A DNA stretch of 64,000 nucleotides from Varanus komodoensis (taxonomy: Eukaryota; Chordata; Lepidosauria; Squamata; Varanidae). The DNA lies in NCBI RefSeq assembly GCF_004798865.1, contig NW_025335941.1, positions 14,584,066-14,648,065 on the forward strand, given 5' to 3'. The position numbers were made by a program, and so were the translations under genes. The notes beneath the pieces were generated by a model that saw only the letters and a program-made list of their open reading frames with translations, was not told the DNA's origin and did no database searches. Positions 1-9,884 of the stretch are shown one piece after another. Position 1 is the stretch's first letter. Every line of letters starts with the position of its first letter.

Positions 1-544
1 ATAAATTAGCTTTCTTGAAGGGAAACAAAAAGCATTTAAACAAATCAAAAGTGAATCAATATAGTAAATCCCACTGAAATCAATCCACTTCTGTGTAATA
101 ATTCATTGGATTGCATTTTTGAAAGACCAATAAAACCAGAAACTAAATGACTTATTTGGAGACTGGCTGTAATATCAGTTATTTTTTAATTTACATATCT
201 AATGAGCTGATAGCAATTAAATCTGTATCTGGGTCGAACTGCTGCAAGAGCTAAATAGAAAGTGAAGGTGTACATTCATATATTACCAACGAGACAACTG
301 GGTGAGCTGAGATGTAACCAACTCAAACTCTTTTCAAACCAACTCAAATTGACTAGCACCTCAACATTTAACAAACTTAATAGGATGTATTAAGGAACTG
401 AAACTTCATTAGCTTTGGATACAATACGGTACATCAAGTGGCACACTAATACGTTTTTTATATTCTAAAAGTTTACACTGATTTCTAACAATATTAATTG
501 AATACTTGCTCTACATTTGAATTTGTACATTTTGTTCTTTTCAT

Positions 545-1170
545 TATCACATTCTGAGAGCTTCCTATGTTCCAGTCTGGTCAGTCACCATGACTAGCTT
601 AGATCCCATCATTGTATATATGCAGCTGGAATTTTTTGCTGCAACTTCATCACTTTACACTTGCTTACCACTGAACTGTATTTGGAATTCTAATCATGAT
701 TTCCCCACTTTGTGATAAAAGACCATTTATTCCTACTCTCTGACTTCTGTTTTTAACTAGCTACCAATTCACAGAAGAGCCTCTCCTCTTATCCTATGAT
801 TACTAAGTTCACTTTTTGGTGAAGAACTGTCAAAAGCCCTTTGAAAGTCCAAGTAACAATGTTTACTTGTCTACATGTTTATTGACACTTTCAAACAACC
901 CTAAAATGTTAGTTACACAGGGCATACCTTTAGAGAAGCCATGCTGATTTTTTTTAATGAAGAACTTGTCCTTAAACAGCACTTGTTAACTTTATATTTA
1001 ATAATACTTTCTACCAATGTCCCTGGAACAAATATCATGTTAATCAGAGTGTAATTTCATAAATCCCCCATGGATCTGTCTTTAAAAATTGGGTGTTACA
1101 TTTGTCACACCCCAGTCCTCTGGTACAGAGACTGATCATGGGGATATATTACATATTTTTGTTAGACAGT
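545..1170 (-). mobile_element. CR1 LINE fragment, old
   Basis: Read on the minus strand the sequence follows the reverse transcriptase region of reptile and bird CR1 elements, recognisable in the forward direction by phrases such as CTAGCTTAGATCCCATCA and the segment near 1060-1130 (aaaaattgggtgttacattt, then a cagtcctctggtacagagac-like stretch). It is heavily diverged and has no open frame. Confidence 0.6.
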
Positions 1171-2348
1171 AAAAAATGTATATATCAAAGAAACAATCTA
1201 TTCGTGTTAAGTATATTCAGAACTATCTGAGAACATCACTGCTTTGCTTTATCAAATGAAGATCCATCTGGTTCAGTATTCTTTTCTCCAGTCTCACCAA
1301 CCAACTGGGCACTAGGTATGTATTCAGAAACTGGTCAGTGATTAACTGATTTACATGCTGCCACTCTTACCTTACAGTAAGATAGGTATGGCCACTTTTC
1401 ATGCATGAAGACTAAATCCCTCTAAATGCCAAAAGAACATATAAGTTACACTACATGGTTACTTTAGTAAATCTTTCTAGAAAGGTAATTTACCTGTGCC
1501 AAAGAAACAGTTTATGAAGCCCTGGTATCAGCAGTGAATTGTTTTAAGTTCTCTCACAGCAATGGGAAAGATAATGCTTCAACATTATTGCTACCAACAA
1601 ATTAGATCATTTTTCATTGCTAGCCTTAGAGAACTAGGTATAAATGAAATGCAAGTACACAACTCAGTTATTGATCAGTAATATCAGATCCTCTGAAATC
1701 AGATCTAATTCGTTTTCTCTGAATCCAAGATTCCTGGCCACCACCTTTCCATAAAATAAGAAAGGTAGCTTACAAGCAACTCAGAAAATACCTAATCTAA
1801 AATAGTTCAATCAAGGAACTAAAACCAAAAGCTTTAGGCTAAAAAGTTGACCATAAGATTGTATTAACAAGTTTTCAGACTAAAATGTCAATAAAAAACA
1901 AGATTATTTTATTCTTTATCCTAAGTGAAACCCTAAATCTAAAGGTATATTATTTATTATGTATAACAGAGTGTAAAACAAAACCCTCAGAATAAAGGGC
2001 TATCTTAACTTGCTGCTGAAAGAATGACAAGCTCAGCACCAGGCAGACTGCAACAGGGAGGCTGTTCCAAAGATATACGACACATCAGCATGTGGTGCAC
2101 TTTCCATCCTTTTCCTATATACATATTAACATAATCTACCACTTCTCTTGTTTTATTTATCTACTGTCCACAATTTTAGAGTGTGAATAACAATGCGCTT
2201 AGAAGACTTATTTGACCATATCAAGTCTCACAAATCTCTAATTTTAGTGAAAATGTCCAGAGAGTTAGCCAAGTTAGTCTGCTGCAGCAAAAACAAAGTC
2301 TTGCAATTTAAAGACTATGTTATGAAGTGGGCCTGTGAACATTTACAT

Positions 2349-2631
2349 CAGGGGTCCTCAAACTTTTTCATCAGGCGGCCAGCTGAAAGGTGCGGGCCAA
2401 TGAGAGGGTGGGGGCACATGTGCAGCGAGGCAGGCGCACGGCGAGACAGCGGCTTACTCGCGCAGAGATCATTTTCTCCAAGCGAGTCCAAAACTATCTC
2501 TGCACAAGCAAGATGCTGCCTCACTGTGCGTGTGCGCGCGGGCGCGGCGAGTCCAAAACCTCCAAGGTGGGCCAGATAAATGGGCATGGCGGGCCGAATC
2601 TGGCCTGCAGGCCGTAGTTTGAGGACCCATG
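2349..2631. mobile_element. Non-autonomous hAT element (OposCharlie-like ends)
   Basis: It starts CAGGGGTCCTCAAACTTTTT and ends AGTTTGAGGACCCATG, forming terminal inverted repeats. The flanks ATTTACAT (2341-2348) and ACTTACAT (2632-2639) are an 8-base target duplication with one change, the hAT hallmark. The 283-base element is CpG-rich and has no transposase. Short open frames inside it are not genes. Confidence 0.85.
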
Positions 2632-4525
2632 ACTTACATCTTTTAAAAAATTGTTTGTCTGTAAGATGCCATACAACTCTTATTTTATTTTACAATTTCT
2701 CAATAATGCAGGCATGATAAACACAGCATTCCCTAATCTATTCATGTGACTGGCTCCACCAACCACTATGCACCTCACTAAGAAGCTAGCCCAAGCTGTT
2801 TAAAACAAGCAGTAACAATCCGAATGGTCTGTTCTGTTGTATTCCTCAAGGTCAGCTGTACACACAGCTCTAATATCCAAAGGAAACATGATGGCATTGG
2901 GCCTGTGTCTTTAAATACACATGTGTAGAACAGACAATGATTCGAACAGTCAAAGGAGAACATGAGTTGGAACTGCTGAAACCTCCTCCTGTGCATCTTG
3001 ACCTCATTCACTTCCCCCTTTGCCTGCTCTACATGTTAATGGAGGAAACCCTAAGAGACAACCTGCCGGCAACGCTATCCTGTTGTTTGACACCCCATGT
3101 CTTATTTTTGCCTTAAGGTTACTATCCCATGGTTCTATGGAATAACTATTTACTTCCTCCCCTGGAGGCAAGTTCTCAAGGTATGGCTTGTTACATGTCT
3201 GACACAGTCCAATTATAAGGCTTATATACGGACAAGATAATATTCGAGGACAGGTGTGGACTTTTAAAGCGATTAACTACTGTAACTGTTTCATGCAAGT
3301 CTAACAGGTAACAGTTGACTTCCCTAAAAAGAGAGTCTTTGGGCAGTATAAAAATGTAATAAATAAGAAGTCTAGTTTAGCATTTCCAAATATAACTAAG
3401 AAAATGTGTTTTTTAAAATACTATGATTTTATCCATCAATAAAAGCAGTAAGGAATAGTCTACATTTCCCAGACATGGGGCCTGAGAAAATTATGGCACA
3501 CATGTATAATGTTAAGATATCAAGTGAAATATATAGTGAATGCTTATTTTTCCCCACCATTCTTGATCCTTTCTTTCATTTATTTAGGGGGAGATTTCTG
3601 CCTGGTTTTGCACCTTCAGTATAAACAACCTGCACCTTTATAATGAACCCCACCTGCCTCACATACTGTAAACTGTACCTTTACACACATTCTTCCTAGA
3701 AATGAGAAACCAACAATTCTTCAGATTATATAGAGATAAGGTAGCTGCTATATTGTGTTACCATACACTGGAAAGGTCTTTTGATAGTAAAATAGTCCCA
3801 AAACTCCCAAAAGAATTTGAGATGTTTCTTTAATTAATTCTCTATTAAATATGGAAGTGAATTTAACTCTAGATATACTTTTTTCATTGCTCACCAAGTT
3901 TACATGTCACAAAGGCAAACAGCACTGGAGATTACTATGAGTGGGGTCAAATTAAGAGCCTTGTTGTATTCTAGGCATATGACAGTTTTAGCTCTTATCA
4001 CCCTCTCCTGGCAATTATACAGAATAGCAATTGAAAGCTACCTTAAGCCTAGCAGACTGAAATTTTACTTCAAGTGACTCACAATGAAAGCAAAGAGCAT
4101 ACTCAGTTTCCAAATACATTTACAACTACCAACTATTTTTCTGTACTCAGAGCAAGCTACACTATCAGGCTTATTTATCAGTCTCAAAAAACTACATTTC
4201 CTGTTCTTTAATATACTTCACAAAATTGGCAAATACTGTGAACATCAAGGATTTATAATACTGATGTATTATTTTATTGTGAAGTAGACTGTGAGAACTA
4301 ACTAAAATTGGTACTTCAGAATATCAGGCTTCAGTTCTTTCAGTTTGAGATCTACCATATTCCTGATATAAATTATGGGATCACTTTAGAACTCTTCACC
4401 TTTTCTTTTTTCACTTTTCTCACACCACTTAAAAAACTGTAAAAAATAAGAATATATTATGTTGCTAATGCAATTCCCACATTCAACTGGCGCAGAACCC
4501 AGTTTTAGGTTTCATTTCACTAGCA

Positions 4526-4977
4526 CAGTGGTCCCCAACCTTTTTGGCACCAGGGACCAGCTTCGCAGAAGAAAATTTTTCCATGGACTGGGGGTGGGGG
4601 ATGCTTTCGGGATGATTCAACCCTATTACATTTATTCTCCACTTTATTTCTATTATTATTACATTGTAATATATAATCAAATAATTATACGACTCACCAC
4701 CTCAGCTCCACCTCAGATCATCAGGCATTAGATTCTCATAAGGAGCGCACAATCTAGATACCTCGCATGCGCAGTTTACAGGACTCATGTTCCTATGTGT
4801 ATCTAATGCCTGATGATCTGAGGTGGTGCTGAGGTGGTGATGCTACCCCTGGGGAGCAGCTGCAAATACAGACAAAGCTTTGCTCGGTCGCCCACCACTC
4901 ACTTCCCTCTGCGTGGCATGGTTCCTAACAGGCTGCGGACCAGTACCAATCCGCAGCCCAGGGGTTGGGGACCCCTG
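4526..4977. mobile_element. Non-autonomous hAT element resembling mammalian MER1/Charlie type
   Basis: It begins CAGTGGTCCCCAACCTTTTT and ends GGGGTTGGGGACCCCTG, inverted ends with one change. The flanks CACTAGCA (4518-4525) and CAGTAGCA (4978-4985) are an 8-base duplication with one change. Inside are two perfect 26-base inverted arms at 4708-4733 and 4801-4826. The whole 452 bases closely follow a human hAT family I remember as MER1/Charlie-type; the family name needs a library search. Confidence 0.85.
4708..4826. repeat. Perfect 26-base inverted arms inside the hAT element
   Basis: Arm 4708-4733 is the exact reverse complement of 4801-4826, with a 67-base spacer containing CGCATGCGC. The pairing could fold as a long hairpin when transcribed. 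Confidence 0.85.
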
Positions 4978-5441
4978 CAGTAGCAGAATACCTCTACTTA
5001 TTTAAATTGAGACTTCAAAGTTTAAATGCAGGTCATACAAAAGCACAAATTCATTCTGTATAATTTGTACTTTCAAAGGCCAAGCCAAATTTTCTGGTTC
5101 TTTCTGAAACAAATGGCAATTAGCTAGAAAACTGTTTAGATCTGACGTTAACTCATCCATTGGATATCACCCCAAAATGACAAATCACTTGATTCTTACA
5201 TGTGGAGTATGGAAGTGGAAGGAGCCAGTCCAGCAGCTATCCACCCCAAGTCATATTCTTCTGTGAGAGAGCTCTATAGAAGGGAAGTCTGTTTTTCACA
5301 CTAGCTCAAAACTTCAGATATACAACTATGAAGTCATTAAAATATACTTTTGTACATCTCTGGTTGGAGAACACTAATACAAACCATGACTTCTGGTTGG
5401 TGCTTTTTGGAAAAGGCCTGGACAGTTTCTGTCCTTAAATA

Positions 5442-6552
5442 CCATATTTTTCGCTCTATAAGACTTTTTCCCCCCCTCAAAAGGGGAAATGTCTGTGCGT
5501 CTTATAGAGCGAATGTGTGTGTGCCCGACGCCTGGGACGCTGCCAGCCCGCCTGCACCACGTGGCACCACCTGGCCGGCACGCGCTCGGCGCGCCCTGCT
5601 CCACCCCCGCCTCCGGCGCAGGTGAGAGCTGTGCTGCTCAGGGGGAGAGGTGCGGAGGAGGAGCCGCGGGCTTTAACCCACTGGCCGCACGGAGAGACGG
5701 ACTGCTCACCCTCACCGCCTGGAAGACCACCGCCGGCACGCTGCCGGCCCCACGTGGCACCACCTGGCCGGCATGCGCTCAGCGCGCCTTGCTCCGCCCC
5801 CCCTCCTCCAGCACAGGTGAGAGCTGTTAATCACAGGTCGGTGTGTGTTTTCAAATGGCAACCCGTCTTTTAATGAAGCCCATGGGGAAGTGATGGGGAA
5901 TGTGCCTGTGATTATCAGGAAGCTTTCCATGGTTCAGTTATCTGTTAGTTGATCAGACACATTTTTTTTAGGACCAGTGGATATTTGAACAGCATTACCT
6001 TCGTGTATGAAGTTTATTCTTCAAAGGCTACTTAGTCTGCTGTGTGTTTGATTTACCGTACAATATCTCATTTTTTGTCAGAAGTTTTTTTCTATTATTT
6101 ACTAGTAGGGCAGTGTGGACATTACTGGCTTTTTTAGATTTGTTATTGAACTGTCTGCAGCAGCTCTTGTATAACTGTAGATTGTAGTCTTGTAGATTGT
6201 GGATTCCTTCAATAATTCCACTACTGACTAAGAAAGTGATGTCAGTGATTGTGAGCAACAGAGCTTCATAAATTCTGACTCTAGTGAGATTAGTTCTATG
6301 GGTTCAACGAAAACTAGAAGAGTACTCGAACTTTAAAGTCTCTCTTAATTAATGACAGTGATGATGGTTCTTAATGCCACTGTTGACTGCTGTTCACTGT
6401 ACAAGGTTGAAATACGGTATTACTGTATTCTGTTATAGTTTATTAAATAGTTTAGTAAACCATTTGATTCAGAATATTTTTTTTTTGTTTTCCTCCTCTA
6501 AAAACTAGGTGCGTCTTATGGTCAGGTGCATCTTATAGAGCGAAAAATACGG
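5442..6552. mobile_element. TA-flanked TIR element, pogo/Tigger-like, 1.1 kb
   Basis: The ends are inverted: CCATATTTTTCGCTCTATAA at the left and a TTATAGAGCGAAAAATACGG sequence at the right, each flanked by TA (5440-5441 and 6553-6554), as in mariner/pogo elements. The left third is very CpG-rich and carries an internal direct duplication; the rest is A/T-rich with scattered acidic codons (around 6200-6340) that may be the tail of a transposase. No intact transposase remains. Superfamily assignment is by ends and TA target only. Confidence 0.75.
5536..5827 (+). repeat. GC-rich direct duplication inside the TIR element
   Basis: Units at about 5536-5633 and 5738-5827 share the order CACGTGGCACCACCTGGCCG, then GCGCTC-GCGCGCC, then a CTCC-rich stretch and CAGGTGAGAGCTGT. 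They are separated by about 100 bases of other GC-rich sequence. Both units end in a sequence resembling a splice donor (CAGGTGAGAG). Confidence 0.75.
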
Positions 6553-7299
6553 TACTCTGAAATATAGTTTAAGTGTTTATTTGAACACCTGATCTTAACA
6601 ATCCCCAAAGTAATGAGCATCAGTCAACTACTAAGCATCTCTGTACTTCATAGTACTGTAAGTCAGAGGTTCCCGAAAGCCACAGTATTTCAAGTCTTGC
6701 CTAACATATATGTCATTATTTGACTTGTTCTTTATGTTGTTAAGCCTGGAAATCTAAAATCTGTATTACAATTAAGGGGAAAATAAAATGCACAATCAAT
6801 GAAAATGACACATGTATACACAGAACGGGTGGAAGACAACATTCCAGTAACTCACAAAATTAAATATATATCCAGCCCTCCTCTGCCAAAATAACCTGTC
6901 AAGACATAAATCAAAGCTATATGTATGTTCAAAAGTGTGCACATAGAACACACGGGCTGCCTCTTCTAATGTATATGTTTACTATTTATTAAGCAAAAAC
7001 GTGCATAAGGAAAACTACAGGTTCCTACACTAAGGCTGTAATCTTTATGTGTAATTCTTAAGTGGGAATAAGTCTCACCCAATAGGACTTGAGTAGAACT
7101 ACCCTGCCAAGTAATTCTGCTAAGGTGACTCATTTGAGAGGTTTTTCCATTTAAGAAAAACACCGATTAATTGTGTAATGGTCACACACGCACACACTGA
7201 ACTATTCTAGAATGTTTTAAATATGTATATGTCACACTTCTATTTTTTTTTTACTTAATAACATATGGTTTCTTCATGGTTGCAGGTAGAACTCATAAT

Positions 7300-7372
7300 T
7301 AGAGGACTGAACATGGAACCTTCTGTATGAAAAGCAGGTGCTCTCTACCACAGAGCTATGCCCTCCCCCAGT
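7300..7372 (-). mobile_element. tRNA-derived SINE fragment
   Basis: On the minus strand this reads as the pol III head of a reptile tRNA-SINE (CATAGCTCTGTGGTAGAGAG, then GCTTTTCATACAGAAGGTTC), retaining A- and B-box-like segments. It is not a functional tRNA: the fold is not preserved and the body is truncated. Confidence 0.55.
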
Positions 7373-8367
7373 CTATCATAGCCAGCAGCCCAGATCAGTC
7401 TGCACTACCCGTGTTTCAACATGCCACATTTACACTCACTGAGAAGAAAGGAAGCCAGCCCTCGTGAACCTCCAAGGAAGCTCAGCGAATGCAAACAATG
7501 GATGAAAATGTATTTTTAAAAAGTTGCCTACCATATATAGCCCTTCTAAAATTTAGTTCTGTACAGTTTCGCTCACACACACAAAATTCATTCATGCATT
7601 TTTATACGGGAATTCTGGGAGTTGGGATCAGGGGAACGAGTATGTAAAAAGTGTTCTACCAGTAATTATTCCAGTTCCTCCCACAACAACGGTCGCTTCC
7701 AAAACAAGCGCAAAAGTGAACGTGTGCAATGGATCTGTGAACGGACCCAGAATAACCCAGTCAAGTGTGCATTGCATGCGTTTAAAATGAAGCCCCCCCC
7801 CACCCCCACTGTTACTCTATCGGTCATGGCTACTGAACGCCCACACGCCAAGGGTAGGTGGCGGGGGGGAATCAACCTTTTTCTAAGAAAAAAGAACGAG
7901 CCCTTTGGCGCGCGGTTTCTTTTTTCCTTTGCGAAAGAACGTACACGTGCGCGTTAACTGTCCGGAACAGTAAAAAAGGAAAGGAGAAAAGCTTAAGCTA
8001 ACAAGAATGCCGACTCTCCTCTTTTAAAATTTCGGACACAGCTTTTTTTTTCTCGTTTCCCGAGGCTACCGGGCAAGCAAAATCAAGGAGGGCGGAAGGA
8101 GATCAGCGACGGTAAGTGCGAGCACGCTCTTTCAGAGCTACGCGCTGCCGCCGGGAGGAGGGAAGGAAGGACCGACCGGGCCTGACGGGAAAAGGCAGGA
8201 GGCGGAGAAGCATGGCTAGAAAGGGGGAGTGGGGCTGTCGCGGGAAATCCAGAGCGGCTGGAAAGGAGGAGACGGACCGATGGCGGCGGCTGGGCGACAA
8301 GGGCTAAGGAAGGACACGACCGCAGGGCAAGGGCTGCTTCCTCTCGGGGACACACACACACACTCAC

Positions 8368-8412
8368 CCTCTGCATAGCTTTGAGGATCAAAGCCAGCTC
8401 ATAGCGGGGCAT
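8368..8412 (-). CDS. MRPS6: MRPS6 coding exon 1 (mitochondrial ribosomal protein bS6m), partial gene
   Basis: Read on the minus strand, the ATG at 8412-8410 opens MPRYELALILKAMQR, which is the N-terminus of vertebrate MRPS6 as I remember it. The exon ends in AGG at 8368 and is followed at once by a consensus donor GTGAGT, so the intron is phase 0; the apparent open frame beyond 8368 is intron. A purine at -3 supports this start. MRPS6 is the bS6 protein of the small mitoribosomal subunit, bound in the matrix to the 12S rRNA platform with bS18m. Only 15 of about 125 residues are here; the rest must lie left of the window. The exon sits in a strong CpG island. In mammals the same first exon is also used by SLC5A3 transcripts, so this promoter probably serves both genes. 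The identification rests on a 15-residue match, exact donor position and the ATP5PO neighbour. Confidence 0.9.
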
Positions 8413-8902
8413 CTCTGAAGAAAGAGGAGTCGCTCGGGAGAGTTCCCCCGTGAGACGAAGAAAGCGGAGACTAAATGAAGGTGTGGGAGGCTGCGAATCG
8501 CCGGCGCGGCCCGCCGCGGGTCCCAGGCTGAGCTAGAGGCGGCGGCGGCGGCAGTGGCGGCGGGCGAGTGACGCCTTTTAAAAGAGGTCGGCTGCGGCGC
8601 GCACCCGGCAGTGCCCACGCCCCACTGCTCGCGCCCGGCTCCGCTTCCCGTTCCTCTTCTCCGCTCGCCCTTTTCTCGTGCTGCCCTGCGGAGCGGCTCC
8701 CTCGACACAATGCCAGCCCGCCCAGTGGGCAGCCGCGGGACGGTTTATTTTAAATTCGGCGTCTTCGGATAAAAAAGCACCAGGTTCGGAAACGTGGCCT
8801 CAGCCGCGTTTCATCTTCCCGGCCGTGATGCTCGTCCCGCCTTTTCCCTGCCTTTGCCCCCTCCTCGCCTTTTTTTTCGTCGCAGCAGCTACTACTGCAG
8901 GG

Positions 8903-8918
8903 AGTGGAAATTTCCACT
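8903..8918. promoter_or_regulatory. Palindromic TonE / Rel-like site
   Basis: AGTGGAAATTTCCACT is a perfect 16-base palindrome, 491 bases upstream of the MRPS6 start codon. On both strands it fits the tonicity-responsive enhancer consensus TGGAAANNYNY bound by NFAT5, and the core GGAAATTTCC also resembles a kappaB site. SLC5A3, known to be induced by hypertonicity through NFAT5, shares this promoter in mammals, so a TonE here is biologically sensible. Function is inferred. Confidence 0.45.
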
Positions 8919-9130
8919 GAACCCGCCCCTCTTGCGCTCCCCGTTTTTTCTCCCATCAGGAAGGCTACACATGAGAAATCACCGGTCCGTTGCATGCAAA
9001 ACCCACCTCTCACTCAACGTCACGCCCCACAACTCGAAAGTAAACACCCCCAGACGCAGGCTGGAATCGGAGTGGGGCTTTGTGTGATGATAAGATCGAC
9101 AATGCCAAGTTGCTACGCGCCTCACTGCTG

Positions 9131-9148
9131 TTCCAGAAGCTTCTAGAA
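9131..9148. promoter_or_regulatory. Four-unit heat-shock element
   Basis: TTCCAGAAGCTTCTAGAA reads TTC-2-GAA-2-TTC-2-GAA, four perfectly spaced alternating HSF1 units, 719 bases upstream of the MRPS6 start codon at the island edge. A second pair, TTCTAGAA, lies at 9323-9330 within a similar short sequence. Three units are normally enough for HSF trimer binding. Use in vivo is inferred. Confidence 0.45.
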
Positions 9149-9884
9149 ATACCTGTGGCTTTGTAAAGCTTAAACGCCCGCTTTCCATGCAGTGGGGTAC
9201 GAGCTCTCTTTCAGAAAAAAAGGAAAAGGGCAAAGATTTATCCAGTGTACACACACATCTCAGTATTTCTGGGCATCTCCGTGATAAATGGTAAGTCTTA
9301 TGTATTGCACATGGCTCCTAACTTCTAGAAACACCTTTACCGTTTGGCTCAGTATCCTGTTGCACACACGCACTGTACCAGATACCCCTTGGGTACAACA
9401 GGGCTGGTAATTCCACCTTGTATCATATGGCATTTCACAAAAGCGATGAGGGACACAACTTTGCCATAAATCTACATAACCAAGACAGTTGATTGACACA
9501 CAGCCACAGGCCAGGTGTAATACAATGGTAGGATTGCTCTGTCCAGAAGCTGCTTTGCTGAAATATTCAGACATACATCTCCCAAGTTCTCTTTCATGCA
9601 TGAGTCTAAGATTTATAGATCCCTTGCTTCCATACCACAGTCATAGCCCATTCAAGCATTCAAAAACCTGCTTACCTTAACAAATGAGGTCAGGGTTGGG
9701 CTATGCATCATAGCCCTGCTTTTGACACTGCATTCATGTATGCAACTACAAGGAGGGGGGTGCATGCATACAGTTCCATGTGATCCATAAATTCATGCTA
9801 TTAAGATTGAAAATCAAGTGGAGGCCTTTACGGGTAGGACCCCCACCTGCAGACATTCCCGGGATGGGGGCGACTATGTGTGAT
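9149..9884. other. Distal flank of the MRPS6 promoter
   Basis: Beyond the CpG island. It holds a second TTCTAGAA pair (9323-9330) and an A/G-rich tract (AAGGAGGGGGGTGCATGCAT near 9750). No gene is visible. Confidence 0.5.

Larger units (their letters stand above)
1..8367 (-). other. MRPS6: MRPS6 intron 1 (partial, runs off left edge)
   Basis: Everything left of the exon 1 donor should be first intron of MRPS6. The recognisable content is repeats, listed separately: a CR1 piece near 545-1170, two hAT elements, a 1.1 kb TA-flanked element and a SINE fragment. In the remaining stretches (1-544, 1171-2340, 2640-4517, 4986-5439, 6555-7299, 7373-8000) I see only A/T-rich unique-looking sequence without convincing exons. 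MRPS6 exon 2 and the single SLC5A3 coding exon were looked for and not found, so they lie further left. Confidence 0.75.
8000..9150. promoter_or_regulatory. CpG island and promoter region of MRPS6 (and probably SLC5A3)
   Basis: G+C and CpG density rise sharply from about 7.9 kb and fall after about 9.15 kb, against A/T-rich flanks. MRPS6 exon 1 lies inside it, and GC boxes and C/G-rich tracts occupy 8480-8750. The transcription start is not marked by a TATA box; from the island's shape I place it roughly 50-300 bases upstream (right) of 8412. The island also extends about 400 bases into intron 1. No plus-strand coding exon is evident, though a divergent noncoding transcript is possible. Confidence 0.75.

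Noticed and set aside
7300-7372. Possible tRNA gene on the minus strand
   Set aside because: A- and B-box-like words are present but the cloverleaf is not, and similar copies elsewhere continue into a SINE body.
8083-8367. Long minus-strand continuation of the MRPS6 frame past exon 1
   Set aside because: It begins at a consensus donor GTGAGT followed by a GT repeat and no longer resembles MRPS6; it is intron.
1-8367. SLC5A3 coding exon or MRPS6 exon 2
   Set aside because: No long transporter frame or MRPS6 continuation is found in the visible part of intron 1.
8116-9254. Many overlapping open frames on both strands in 8.1-9.3 kb
   Set aside because: CpG-island composition depletes stop codons; none shows a domain or splice signal.
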